This document shows, one piece after another, positions 42,824 through 53,684 of a stretch of DNA of 64,000 bases; the stretch's first letter is position 1, and each line of letters begins with the position of its first letter. The stretch covers positions 20,045,682 to 20,109,681 of the forward strand of contig CM064538.1 in assembly GCA_032716605.1 (NCBI GenBank), given 5' to 3'. The notes beneath the pieces are model-generated. The model made no database searches and had not been told where the DNA came from. It worked only from the letters and a program-made list of their open reading frames with translations. This stretch comes from Paralithodes platypus (taxonomy: Eukaryota; Arthropoda; Malacostraca; Decapoda; Lithodidae). A program made the position numbers and the translations under genes.

Positions 42824-43000
42824 GGATCCGGGAGAAAGGGAGGGAGAGAGAGAGGTGGTGACATTGGGGGAAGTCTGAGGGCCACTGGGGAAGCCTGGCA
42901 CCATTGGCACTGTCAGGTAACTCTGCTGGCACCCGGGGCAATGTACTGGGGGCCTTGTTGTTGTTATTGTTGTTACTGGCACCTGGGGCAATGTACTGGG
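42824..43000. repeat. Dispersed duplicate segment, copy 1
   Basis: GGATCCGGGAGAAAGGGAGG, GGGAAGTCTGAGGGCCAC, CCTGGCACCATTGGCACTGT, GGCAATGTACTGGGGG. The same order occurs at 45811-45945. A sub-segment (CTGGCACCnGGGGCAATGTA) is doubled here. Confidence 0.75.
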
Positions 43001-43003
43001 GGC

Positions 43004-43034
<31 letters not shown>

Positions 43035-43648
43035 TCTCCGCCAAACCAACGTTGCGGAGATTATGTAATCGTCGGTGTCTGTATTTTTATCTATTTGTTT
43101 GTATATAAGCACGAGTTTGAAGAAACTAACGGAAGGATATTAGTTGAAATTTAGTTAATATTTTCGTTTGGTACCAGAATATATACCCCCCAAACATATA
43201 CATCCCGAAATATGAATCAATATTTATGATGCTCATTGTAATACTGTATATATTAGTTACTTAATTAAAGACGTCACACTTGAAATCTGGTGATGCAAGA
43301 ACAGATTTGAATGTCATTTGGCGGCTGCATTAATTTAGTGAAACCAACTTATTAGCCAATTCGACTACTCGCCTGATTCGACCGCTTGGCTCAATTTTTC
43401 CGATCAGCCCAATATGATAGCTTTGCCTAATTAAATGTGCTTAGCCTATCCCGTGTCCATCATTCAGCCCACTTCGACACCCTCCAACCTATTTGACAGT
43501 CTTGGTCTAGTTCGACGGCCAAAACAATCCATTTCGATTGCCTTAGCTCATGTAGACTGCATCAGCATAATCCGACCGCTTCAGCCCTATTCGACCCCTT
43601 CAGCTTAATTCAATTATCTTGGACCAATTAACCACTTGCGAGTTTCAG

Positions 43649-45124
43649 TGGAGTGTGTGGGGAAATGTTGAGGTATGGTGGTGAGATAGTGATAGAATGG
43701 GTATGGAAAATGTGCAAACTAGCATGGGAGAAGGGGAGTGCACCCGATGACTGGAAGACTGGCATAATAGTCCCCCTATATAAGGGCAAAGGGGAAAGAG
43801 GAGTGTGTGGTAACCACCGAGGAATATGTCTTCTAAGCGTAGTAGGGAAGGTATACAGTAGGGTAGTGATTGAGAGAGTGAGAGTGAGAACGGAGAAATG
43901 GATAGGCGACGAGCAGGGAGGTTTTAGGAAGGGAAGAGGATGTGTAGATCAGATTTTACCCTGAATTGTGTTGTGGAGAAGTATCTGGAGAAGAAACAAA
44001 AGGTGTATGTTGCCTTTATGGACTTGGAGAAGGACTATGACAGAGTGGATAGAGAAGGTTTGTGGAAAGTACTTAGAATATACGGAGTAGAGGGCAAGTT
44101 GCTGAAAGCAGTGAAGAGCATGTATGAGGGTGCAAAGGCGGCAGTACGTGTGGAGAGTGAGCAGAGCGAGTTCTTTGACCTGAATGTTGGTTTGAAACAG
44201 GGGTGTGTGATGTCCCCGTGGTTGTTTACTGTATATATGGATGGAGTTATGAAAGAAATATATCAAGAGCAGTGGATGTTGGTGTATCGCTGAAAAGGGA
44301 GGGAATTGAGTGGAAGCTACTATACTGCTGTTTGCGGATGATACAGTTCTGATGAGTGATAATGAATGGGAGTTGCAGGGTCTGGTAAATGAGTTTGGAA
44401 CAGTGTGCGAAAAAAACGGAATTTGAAGGTAAATACGGGGAAGAGCAAGGTTATGGTCTTCGAAAGGGGTGAAGTCACAGAGTGTGAGGTGAAGCTGAAC
44501 GGTCAGGCTATGGAGATCGTCAACTCTTTTAAGTATCTGGGCAGTGTGTTGAGTAAAGATGGGACTATGGATGAAGAGGTGCGGGAGAGGGTACAACAGG
44601 GGAAGAGGGTTGTAGGAACGCTAAAAGCAGTAACAAGAAATAGGGTGGTCAGTATGGAAGTGAAGAAGTCCTTGCATGACAGTGTGGTAATCCCGACACT
44701 GACTTACGGAAGCGAAGCATGGACGTTGGTTGAGAGACTCAGACCAAGAGTGAGAGCAGTGGAAATGAATTACTTGAGGAGTGCGTGCGGAGTTACATGG
44801 AGGGATAGACAGACTAATGAGGAAGTAAGAAGGAGGTGTGGTGTGGAGGTAGATGTGCTGGAAAGTGTGAAAAGGAACAACTTGAGATGGTTCGGCCATA
44901 TGGAACGTATGGAAAGCGAGAGAATGACTAAGAGGGTGTACGAGAGCGAGGTGGAGGGACAGAGGGGGAGAGGTAGACCGAATATGAGGTGGAAGGATGG
45001 AGTGAGGAAGTACATGAACGAAGGCGGTGCTGGTTGGGGGGAGGGGCGTCGACTGACTGGGGACAGAGGTGCATGGGGGCGGTTCGTTCGTGGCCACCCC
45101 TTCGGGGATCACGGCGTCAGGCAA
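43649..45124 (+). pseudogene. Reverse transcriptase of the RTE-like LINE
   Basis: Frame pieces: CGEMLRYGGEIVIEWVWKM, GNHRGICLLSVVGKVYSRV, GDEQGGFRKGRGCVDQI (to 43964); then a frameshift near 43955 to VYVAFMDLEKDYDRVDREG, GLKQGCVMSPWLFTVYMDGV (to 44293); another shift to LLFADDTVLMSD at about 44329, which holds the catalytic ADD; a shift in an A-run near 44412; then an intact 240-codon stretch (44405-45127) with KSKVMVF, FKYLGSVLSKDG, RWFGHMERMESERMTKRVY and GRGRP. LEKDYDR has D for the usual A of the YxAFD-like box. At least three frameshifts; inactive. RTE assignment rests on resemblance. Confidence 0.88.
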
Positions 45125-45138
45125 TAGATAGATAGATA
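43649..45138 (+). mobile_element. RTE-like LINE, 5'-truncated, with 9-bp target duplication
   Basis: A 1.5-kb insertion flanked by GAGTTTCAG at 43640-43648 and 45139-45147. It begins within the reverse transcriptase and ends in a short GATA array (45124-45138), its 3' tail. The fragment at 26236-26606 is the same family. Confidence 0.88.
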
Positions 45139-45810
45139 GAGTTTCAGGCTATAAGGAAGTTGGAGTTATTGGCATCGATATTTAAGAGCATTACTAGGTT
45201 AAATACGGTCGTAGTGCATCTATAAATACATAATTATACTCAAATTAAATATGCTTTCTAACCATCAAAATCCTACATTATTATTGCATTTCAGTTTAAT
45301 ATCCTTTTGTACAGCACCAACATCCTTATAGCCTGGAACTCGCAAGTGGTCAATTATACCCCCTCACACTAATTCGACTGGATTGTACAGCACAGTTCAA
45401 CCAGACTATTTAGCCCAATTTGAACTCTCATCCTAATTCGACCGAGACAACCTCTCTGTCAAATTTCTCTGCATGCCTCAAATCGATCACTCTACCCAAT
45501 CGATCCTGCAACTCTATTCGACCGTTCAGCCTAGTTCAGTTTGACCAGTCGACCAAATTCAATTGCGAACACTAGGTCCAGCTTGTACCATTTCAACCAT
45601 GCTCAGCCCAGTTCGACAAGTTACAACAGTTTTTAAGGAAATTAGATAACACTTGCTCAGGTTTACATGCATAATGAAGATACCGAGCACTCTTTTTATT
45701 ATAGTAATTATGTTTCTGGTAGTTCTGGTGTTTTTTGAGATGGTGCAAATTATGGTCGTTGTGGTTGTTAATGTCTTATCGTCTAGGTCACTCTAGGTAG
45801 TAGGTAGTCT

Positions 45811-45945
45811 GGGATCCGGGAGAGAGGGAGAGAGAGGTGGTAACAATTGTGGGAAGTCTGAGGGCCACCCCGGAACCCTGGCACCATTATGGCACTGTCA
45901 ACAACACTACTGGCTACCGGGTCAATGGACTGGGGGAAGTGTTGA
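45811..45945. repeat. Dispersed duplicate segment, copy 2
   Basis: GGATCCGGGAGAGAGGGAGA, GGGAAGTCTGAGGGCCACC, CCCTGGCACCATTATGGCAC, matching 42824-43000. Confidence 0.75.
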
Positions 45946-46014
45946 TTATGCTTCCCTCAATGAAACTGGAGAGGTTATGTTGTTATCCCTTTGTGTTCTC
46001 CTGTATGATTATCA

Positions 46015-46102
46015 TCCGAATTAATATAGGAATGAAGTATATTTAATTAATATAGGAATGAAGTATATTTAATTAATATAGGAATGAAGTATATTTAATT
46101 AT
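46015..46102. repeat. 27-bp tandem repeat, three units
   Basis: AATTAATATAGGAATGAAGT with ATATTTA, three times. 46103-46320 has no gene; CTCCAGACACTTTACATCCG there resembles 48430-48455. Confidence 0.9.
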
Positions 46103-46326
46103 TTGTAAGCTATTGTCATTCATTCATTAATATTTGTTTTTAAATGTACATCCTTATTCCAGTATGTTAGGGTACCGGTAATACTTATTGAAGGCAAACC
46201 AATAGCAGGTAAGATGTTGACCTTGATTCCTGGATGTCGGTCAGTTCACCAGGCTCCAGACACTTTACATCCGCCTGGTGCTACATCATAATTATATATG
46301 GTGCAATGGTCACCCCTGGGGAATTC

Positions 46327-46687
46327 TTAAGGGAAGATTGGCCGTTTGTTTGGTCTATTAATTTATTTATTCATATATATTTTTTTTAGTTTCCTCCCTA
46401 GACCTCCATCAAGCTTAGAAAAACATCCCCTAGATAAATGTGTACATTTTTCGGTAGAAAAATGTCCCGGCCAAAGGCCGGTTCCTCTTAAAATTGCAGG
46501 CTCGCTATCGCTCGCCAGGAAATAATCGACACCTAAATGGCACGAAAAGTCTTAACATTGACACCGAAATGGGGCGAAAGGTGTTAAAATCGCCAATCTA
46601 ATAGGCCGAACGTCATATAATCTCAAAACTAGTGGGGCTAAACATTAGGGAGAAGGGGGTCCAGAAAAACGGTCTGCCTCCTCTTAA
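46327..46687 (-). mobile_element. TTAA element, family A, copy 12
   Basis: TTAAGGGAAGATTGGCCG at the left and GTCTGCCTCCTCTTAA at the right, complete set of landmarks. Confidence 0.9.
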
Positions 46688-46754
46688 ACGTGTGGGAAGG
46701 TTGTCGTCTACCCCATATTGAACAATGACTTGGCGGGTCACATTTAGATGGGTT

Positions 46755-47024
46755 GTTTAGGCCCCATTAGTTTGGCGATTTTAAGGTCTTTCGCCCCATT
46801 TTATAGCCAATATTAATACCTATCATGCAATATAGGTGTCGATTTTTTCCTGGCGAGCGATAGCGAGCCTGTAATATATGAGGAACCGGCCAGGACATTT
46901 TTAAAACTAAAAATGTAAAAAATTATCATAGAAGGGGATCTTGGGAGTGTTTTTTTTAAGCTTGATGGAGGTCTAGGAAGAAAAAAAAAAAAAAAAAAAA
47001 AAAAAAACGCCCCTCTTCCCTTAA
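46755..47024 (+). mobile_element. TTAA element, family A, copy 13 (left end lost)
   Basis: From GGCCCCATTAGTTTGGCG to CCCTCTTCCCTTAA. An A-run of about 27 replaces the segment after GGAGGTCTAGGAAG. Confidence 0.83.
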
Positions 47025-47030
47025 AGGATA

Positions 47031-47110
47031 ATTTACATGAGCGTTTTCCCCCACAACTTTTGATGTGCAACTTTATCCTGGCAGCCTGTTGAGACTATTG
47101 TGGACTGGTA
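47031..47110. repeat. Family D fragment
   Basis: TTTACATGAGCGTTTTCCC, CTTTATCCTGGCAGCC and GGACTGGTATCGG resemble family D copy 1. Ends at MITE E copy 4. Confidence 0.5.
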
Positions 47111-47115
47111 TCGGC

Positions 47116-47356
47116 AATTGACCACTTGAGAGTCTGGGTTAATAAGGAAGTTGGAGCTATAGGAATCGATATTGTACATAATTACCGGCTAAAATACGGT
47201 TAAAGTGCATATGTAAGAAGAAAAAAAAAATATATATATAAAATTAAAACATACAATTTTGCAAACTTTCTATCCATCAACAACTCTCATAGTTTCTGTA
47301 TTTCTGCTAAATATTAATGTTTACGGCTCCAACTGTCTTACAACTTTAGGGTCATT
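47116..47356 (+). mobile_element. Foldback MITE E, copy 4 (diverged)
   Basis: AATTGACCACTTGAGAGTCT and AAGGAAGTTGGAGCTATAGG at the left, TTACGGCTCCAACTGTCTTA at the right; the right tip is decayed. An A/TA-run lies inside at 47219-47238. Confidence 0.78.
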
Positions 47357-47424
47357 TAGACAGAAATTGAGATGGTGAATGTTAGGGTGGTGTATGTTTT
47401 GTTATGGTACTGTCCACACTTGAG

Positions 47425-48295
47425 ATTGTTAGGGTAATGTTGGCAGTGATATAGATGGTGATTGTTAGGGTAATGTTGGCAGTGATATAGATGGTGATTG
47501 TTGGCAGTGATATAGATGGTGATTGTTAGGGTAATGTTGGCAGTGATATAGATGGTGATTGTTAGGGTAATGTTGGCACTGATATAGATGGTGATTGTTA
47601 GGGTAATGTTGGCACTGATATAGATGGTGATTGTTAGGGTAATGTTGGCAGTGATATAGATGGTGATTGTTAGGGTAATGTTGGCACTGATATAGATGGT
47701 GATTGTTAGGGTAATGTTGGCACTGATATAGATGGTGATTGTTAGGGTAATGTTGGCACTGATATAGATGGTGATTGTTAGGGTAATGTTGGCACTGATA
47801 TAGATGGTGATTGTTAGGGTAATGTTGGCACTGATATAGATGGTGATTGTTAGGGTAATGTTGGCACTGATATAGATGGTGATTGTTGTTAGGGTAATGT
47901 TGGCACTGATATAGATGGGTGATTGTTAGGGTAATGTTGGCACTGATATAGATGGTGATTGTTAGGGTAATGTTGGCACTGATATAGATGGTGATTGTTA
48001 GGGTAATGTTGGCAGTGATATAGATGGTGATTGTTAGGGTAATGTTGGCAGTGATATAGATGGTGATTGTTAGGGTAATGTTGGCAGTGATATAGATGGT
48101 GATTGTTAGGGTAATGTTGGCACTGATATAGATGGTGATTGTTAGGGTAATGTTGGCACTGATATAGATGGTGATTGTTAGGGTAATGTTGGCAGTGATA
48201 TAGATGGTGATTGTTAGGGTAATGTAGGCACTGATATAGATGGTGATTGTTAGGGTAATGTAGGCACTGATATAGATGGTGATTGTTAGGGTAAG
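47425..48295. repeat. 36-bp minisatellite, about 24 units
   Basis: Unit of 36 bp containing GATATAGATGGTGATTGTTA and GGGTAATGTTGGCACT, with a CACT/CAGT variant position and one GTTGTT insertion near 47887. The 296-residue frame on the - strand is generated by this repeat and is not a gene. Confidence 0.97.
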
Positions 48296-48689
48296 GGTAT
48301 TGATGATGGTGAGGATGGTGATGGGTGAAGTCGTAGTGAAGGGAGTTATATTCATAGTGATAATGGCGTCTTAATGATTGTATTGGTGACCTCGACGAAC
48401 GTATGGGGTCCTTTCACCACGATCACCAGGATCCAGACATATCCGCCTTACTACACATGGTGGTGCAATGGTGAGGTTTGGGGAAGGTGGTGATTTGAAG
48501 CCTTAGTGTAGTTGATAGTAAGGCCGATGAGCTTGGGGATTTGAGATCTTAGTGATGGTGAGGTTGTGAATGGTGATCGAGGTCGTAGTATTGAGGTAGT
48601 ACTGATGAATTAAAATGTAAAACTTGCAAACTAAAAAAAAAAAAAAAATGGACAAAGACAATATAAAGTCAAATTAACTTATCAAAATC

Positions 48690-48802
48690 GCTATGTGGAA
48701 ACAACGCTTACTAAATGGCTATGTGGAAACAACGCTTACTAAATGGCTATGTGGAAACAACGCTTACTAAATGGCTATGTGGAAACAACGCTTACTAAAT
48801 TA
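48690..48802. repeat. 28-bp tandem repeat, four units
   Basis: GGCTATGTGGAAACAACGCT with TACTAAAT, four times. 48296-48690 is GT/GA-rich unique sequence with no gene. Confidence 0.93.
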
Positions 48803-48859
48803 AAATGTATGAAATAAAAGAACACAATCCTCATCATGATAGTAGAGGTAGGTATATTA

Positions 48860-49200
48860 GGTCTTAATGATAGTGAGGGTAATGTTGGGGATTTACAGAT
48901 GGTATTGATGGTGGTGATAATACTGGGTGAAGTTGTTGTGTTGATGAAGATGATGGTAATGGTGCTAATAATGAGGTGTTGATGATAATGATAGAAAGGT
49001 TGTTATGATGATGATGATGGTGAGTGAGGGTGTTGTGATAATGATAGGGAGGTTGTTGTGATGATGGTGATTGAGGGTGTTGTGATAATGATAGGGAGGT
49101 TGTTGTGATGATGATAATGGTGATGATGGTGATTGAGGGTGTTGTGATAATGATAGATCCTATACAGTATAGTGAGTGGGGTTGTTGTGATGGTACAAAT
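48860..49200. repeat. GATGATGGT-type degenerate repeat
   Basis: TGATGATG and GGTTGTTGTGATGATG units; GAGGGTGTTGTGATAATGAT recurs at 49026, 49074 and 49136. No coding role. Confidence 0.85.
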
Positions 49201-49365
49201 GGTGATGATGGGAGAATAACCTTACCTCGCCTCTCTTCATCCTTCCCCTCTTTTCTCATCTTCCCCTTTCATCACCTTCTCCTCCTCTTCCATGATTCCT
49301 AAATTGCCTTCTTCATCCCACTCCCCTTCACCCTTCCCTTCCCCTCCCTCACTACCTCCTCTCCT

Positions 49366-49394
49366 GTTGTTGATTGATTTCCTTTGTACTCCTC
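49366..49394 (+). repeat. Orphan 3' end of the CR1-like LINE
   Basis: TGTTGTTGATTGATTTCCTT, then TGTACTCC, matching the last bases of the LINE at 10660-10690 (TGTTGTTGCTTGATTTCCTT). Only about 29 bases of element remain, joined to CT-rich DNA. Confidence 0.55.
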
Positions 49395-49399
49395 CTCCT

Positions 49400-49470
49400 C
49401 CACATTTCACTCTTCAATACCCTCCCCATCTCTCTCTCATTCTCACCCTTTCTCTCTCACACGTAAACAC

Positions 49471-49518
<48 letters not shown>

Positions 49519-49645
49519 CTCTCTCTCTCTCTCTCCGCTCTCTCTCTCTCCACTCTCTCTCTCCGCTCTCTCTCCGCTCTCTCTCTCCGCTCTCTCTCTC
49601 CGCTCTCTCTCTCTCTCTCCGCTCTCTCTCACTCTCTCTCTCTCA
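49400..49645. repeat. (CT)n tract with CTCCGCTCT units
   Basis: CT blocks punctuated by CTCTCTCTCCGCTCT units, about eight times, from 49515 to 49626. Confidence 0.95.
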
Positions 49646-49808
49646 GTATACCCGTGTGCCAAGTCCGGCGTAGAGGTGGCGTAAGTTGGCATCGGTGCCA
49701 TGGAACAGAGAAGAGGTGCCAGGAAATGAGTGGAGGGACTTGTGGCACTTTAAAGGCAGAGTTTTATTCGTTTGTTTGTTTATTTATTTATTGATGTATC
49801 TATTTATT

Positions 49809-49814
<6 letters not shown>

Positions 49815-49844
<30 letters not shown>

Positions 49845-49845
49845 A
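49815..49845. repeat. (TA)n microsatellite
   Basis: TA followed by AATAATAATA, adjoining family A copy 14. Confidence 0.93.
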
Positions 49846-49863
49846 TAATAATATTATTTTTCT

Positions 49864-50114
49864 TTTAGTTTCCTCCTTAGACCTCCAACAGAAAAATACC
49901 CCCGAAGACCCATTTTCAAGATAAATTTGTGCATTTTTCGGTAGAAAAATTCTCCTAAATTGCAGGCTCACTATTGCTCGCCAGGGAAAAGTCGACACCT
50001 AAATGGTACGAAAGGTCTCTTAATATCGCCAAACAAATGGGGCGAATGTATTAAAATCGCAACACTAATGGGGCTAAAGATGAGCGAGAAGAGGGTCCAT
50101 GAATCGTCCCTTAG
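49864..50114 (-). mobile_element. TTAA element, family A, copy 14 (ends decayed)
   Basis: TTAGTTTCCTCCTTAGACCT to GAGAAGAGGGTCCATG. The GGCCTTCGGCC palindrome has been deleted, and the left TTAA is lost to a TA microsatellite. Confidence 0.8.
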
Positions 50115-50134
50115 TTATCAGATTTGTGGCCCTT

Positions 50135-52950
50135 TAGCACATGAAGCACGATTATTATTGGTAGTGGCTTGTTCATATTATAGTAGTAATTATCCACTTG
50201 ATAGTATTGGTAGTGGCTTGTTCATATTATAGTAGTAATTATCCACTTGATAGTATTGGTAGTGGCTTGTTCATATTATAGTAGTAATTATCCACTTGAT
50301 ATTATTGGTAGTGGCTTGTTCATATTATAGTAGTAATTATCCACTTGATATTATTGGTAGTGGCTTGTTCATATCATAGTAGTAATTATCCACTTGATAG
50401 TATTGGTAGTTGCTTCTTCATATCATAGTAGTAATTATCCACTTGATAGTATTGGTAGTGGCTTGTTCATATTATAGTAGTAATTAGCCACTTGATAGTA
50501 TTGGTAGTGGCTTGTTCATATTATAGTAGTAATTATCCACTTGATAGTATTGGTAGTGGCTTGTTCATATTATAGTAGTAATTATCACTTGATAGTATTG
50601 GTAGTGGCTTGTTCATATTATAGTATAATTATCCACTTGATAGTATTGGTAGTGGCTTGTTCATATTATAGTAGTAATTATCCACTTGATAGTATTGGTA
50701 GTGGCTTGTTCATATTATAGTAGTAATTATCCACTTGATAGTATTGGTAGTGGCTTGTTCATATTATAGTAGTAATTATCCACTTGATAGTATTGGTAGT
50801 GGCTTGTTCATATTATAGTAGTAATTATCCACTTGATAGTATTGGTAGTGGCTTGTTCATATTATAGTAGTAATTATCCACTTGATAGTATTGGTAGTGG
50901 CTTGTTCATATTATAGTAGTAATTATCCACTTGATAGTATTGGTAGTGGCTTGTTCATATTATAGTAGTAATTATCCACTTGATAGTATTGGTAGTGGCT
51001 TGTTCATATTATAGTAGTAATTATCCACTTGATAGTATTGGTAGTGGCTTGTTCATATTATAGTAGTAATTAGCCACTTGATAGTATTGGTAGTGGCTTG
51101 TTCATATTATAGTAGTAATTATCCACTTGATAGTATTGGTAGTGGCTTGTTCATATTATAGTAGTAATTAGCCACTTGATAGTATTGGTAGTGGCTTGTT
51201 CATATTATAGTAGTAATTATCCACTTGATAGTATTGGTAGTGGCTTGTTCATATTATAGTAGTAATTAGCCACTTGATAGTATTGGTAGTGGCTTGTTCA
51301 TATTATAGTAGTAATTATCCACTTGATAGTATTGGTAGTGGCTTGTTCATATTATAGTAGTAATTATCCACTTGATAGTATTGGTAGTGGCTTGTTCATA
51401 TTATAGTAGTAATTATCCACTTGATAGTATTGGTAGTGGCTTGTTCATATTATAGTAGTAATTAGCCACTTGATAGTATTGGTAGTGGCTTGTTCATATT
51501 ATAGTAGTAATTATCCACTTGATAGTATTGGTAGTGGCTTGTTTCATATTATAGTAGTAATTATCCACTTGATAGTATTGGTAGTGGCTTGTTCATATTA
51601 TAGTAGTAATTAGCCACTTGATAGTATTGGTAGTGGCTTGTTCATATTATAGTAGTAATTCTCCACTTGATAGTATTGGTAGTGGCTTGTTCATATTATA
51701 GTAGTAATTCTCCACTTGATAGTATTGGTAGTGGCTTGTTCATATAGTAGTAATTAGCCACTTGATAGTATTGGTAGTGGCTTGTTCATATTATAGTAGT
51801 AATTCTCCACTTGATAGTATTGGTAGTGGCTTGTTCATATTATAGTAGTAATTAGCCACTTGATAGTATTGGTAGTGGCTTGTTCATATTATAGTAGTAA
51901 TTAGCCACTTGATAGTATTGGTAGTGGCTTGTTCATATTATAGTAGTAATTATCCACTTGATAGTATTGGTAGTGGCTTGTTCATATTATAGTAGTAATT
52001 ATCCACTTGATAGTATTGGTAGTGGCTTGTTCATATTATAGTAGTAATTAGCCACTTGATAGTATTGGTAGTGGCTTGTTCATATTATAGTAGTAATTCT
52101 CCACTTGATAGTATTGGTAGTGGCTTGTTCATATTATAGTAGTAATTCTCCACTTGATAGTATTGGTAGTGGCTTGTTCATATTATAGTATTAATTAGCC
52201 ACTTGATAGTATTGGTAGTGGCTTGTTCATATTATAGTAGTAATTCTCCACTTGATAGTATTGGTAGTGGCTTGTTCATATTATAGTAGTAATTAGCCAC
52301 TTGATAGTATTGGTAGTGGCTTTGTTCATATTATAGTAGTAATTAGCCACTTGATAGTATTGGTAGTGGCTTGTTCATATTATAGTAGTAATTAGCCACT
52401 TGATAGTATTGGTAGTGGCTTGTTCATATTATAGTAGTAATTAGCCACTTGATAGTATTGGTAGTGGCTTGTTCATATTATAGTAGTAATTATCCACTTG
52501 ATAGTATTGGTAGTTGCTTCTTCATATCATAGTAGTAATTATCCACTTGATATTATTGGTAGTTGCTTCATCATATCATAGTAGTAATTATAGCCAATTG
52601 ATAGTATTGGTAGTTGCTTCATCATATTATAGTAGTAATTATAGCCAATTGATAGTATTGGTAGTTGCTTCATCATATCATAGTAGTAATTATAGCCAAT
52701 TGATAGTATTGGTAGTTGCTTCTTCATAAGTAGTAATTATAGCCAATTGATAGTTGCTTCTTCATAACATAGTAGTAATTATAGCCAATTGATAGTATTG
52801 GTAGTTGCTTCTTCATATCAATTATAGCCAATTGATACTATTGGTAGTTGCTTCTTCATATCATAGTAGTAATTATCGCCAATTAATATTATTGGTAGTT
52901 GCTTCTTGACAACATAGTAGTAGCCACTTGATATTATTGGTTGTCGGGAC
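50135..52950. repeat. 49-bp satellite, about 57 units, with higher-order pattern
   Basis: Unit of 49 bp containing TAGTATTGGTAGTGGCTTGT and TCATATTATAGTAGTAATTA before nnCCACTTGA. The two bases before CCACTTGA vary (AT, AG or CT). The order of these variants repeats at about 440 bp between 51610 and 52500. Units at both edges carry TTGCTTCTTCATATCAT, and the last 400 bp diverge to TATAGCCAATTGATAG forms. No coding role. Confidence 0.97.
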
Positions 52951-53121
52951 TTGAAAGGTTGGGTGGTATTTCAACATTGACTTCACTTTGTTTGATCGAC
53001 AGTTACTCCATTATGTTGACACTACTCTCAGCTGTTGACATACTAAGGGTTGGAACTTGACTTTATGGCGTTTATGAAGACTCAGAGGTTGTCAGAAGGT
53101 TTAGTGGGTTAGGGTGTTACC

Positions 53122-53322
53122 ACCTTGACTCCGAAGTGTCTGTCTGAAGGGGAGATGGGCCGTTTTTCTGGTCCCCTTTCTCCCTCATGCTTATCCCCAT
53201 TAGTTTGGAAATGTTAAGACGTTTGCCGCATTAGTTTGTCGATTTTAAGATTGTTCGCCCCATTTATTTCGTCTACATTAAGACCTTCCATGCCCTTGAC
53301 TCCGAAATGTCTGTCTTAAGGG
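53122..53322 (+). mobile_element. TTAA element, family A, copy 15 (left half), with duplicated flank
   Basis: TGAAGGGGAGATGGGCCG at 53145, landmarks to GACCTTCCATGCCC at 53294. The 25-base flank CTTGACTCCGAAGTGTCTGT before it is repeated at 53295, just before the next element. Confidence 0.75.
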
Positions 53323-53620
53323 GAGGTAATTTGTTTGTTCCCTAGACCTCCATCAAACATAAAATTACTTCCCCTTGACTCCCTTTCAAAATGAATTTGT
53401 ATATATTTTTCGGTAGAAAAATGTCCCGGACGAAGGCCGGTTTCTCTTAAATTGATCGCTGGCTATCGCTCGCCAGGAAAAAATCAACACCTAAATTGCA
53501 CGAAAGGTCTTAAAATTGACAGAAATTGGTTGAACGTCTTTAAATCTCAAAAGCAATGGGACTAAAAATTAGGGAGAAGGGGATCAAGACAAAAAACCCT
53601 CAAGTGGAATTCTCCCTGAA
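53316..53620 (-). mobile_element. TTAA element, family A, copy 16
   Basis: TTAAGGGGAGGTAATTTG at the left, GGAATTCTCCCTGAA at the right (right TTAA mutated to TGAA). Landmarks in order. Confidence 0.85.
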
Positions 53621-53684
53621 ACTGACTAACATCATGTTATGTTAAGCAGAATCAAATTAAATTGACCCTATCGTATTGAAGACG

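Larger units (their letters stand above)
43625..45355 (+). mobile_element. Foldback MITE E, copy 3, interrupted by an RTE-like LINE
   Basis: Left end CAATTAACCACTTGCGAG at 43625; right end CGCAAGTGGTCAATT at 45341-45355. The LINE is inserted at GAGTTTCAG, which is present at both junctions. Without it the MITE would be about 230 bp, as in the other copies. Confidence 0.88.
43345..45620. repeat. Degenerate ~22-bp repeat (AGCCCAATTCGACC type), split by insertions
   Basis: TTCGACnnCTTnAGCCCAATTCGAC-like units, strongly diverged, run over 43345-43620 and resume at 45356-45620. The interruption is MITE E copy 3, which itself holds a LINE. Confidence 0.75.

Noticed and set aside
43949..44596. 215-codon - strand frame
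   Set aside because: Antisense shadow of the RTE-like reverse transcriptase, which has the recognised motifs on the + strand.
44621..45124. 167-codon - strand frame, and the + frame at 26120-26515
   Set aside because: Antisense of the conserved C-terminal part of the RTE-like LINE; similarity between the two frames follows from the repeat itself.
46150..46190. Candidate further exon after TTATTCCAG at about 46157
   Set aside because: In the phase left by the exon at 41147 it meets a stop after two codons.
47425..48295. Telomere-like repeat because of GTTAGGGTAA
   Set aside because: The TTAGGG-like string occurs once per 36-bp unit and is not a tandem hexamer; arthropod telomeres usually carry TTAGG.
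47465..48355. 296-codon frame on the - strand with regular 12-residue repeats
   Set aside because: The 36-bp minisatellite has a period divisible by three and no stops. Single indels shift its frame (ITIYIS changes to HLYQCQHYPNN) without ending it, which is a repeat property and not selection.
50135..52950. CRISPR-like array
   Set aside because: Units are contiguous 49-bp repeats with no unique spacers, in eukaryotic DNA: a satellite.
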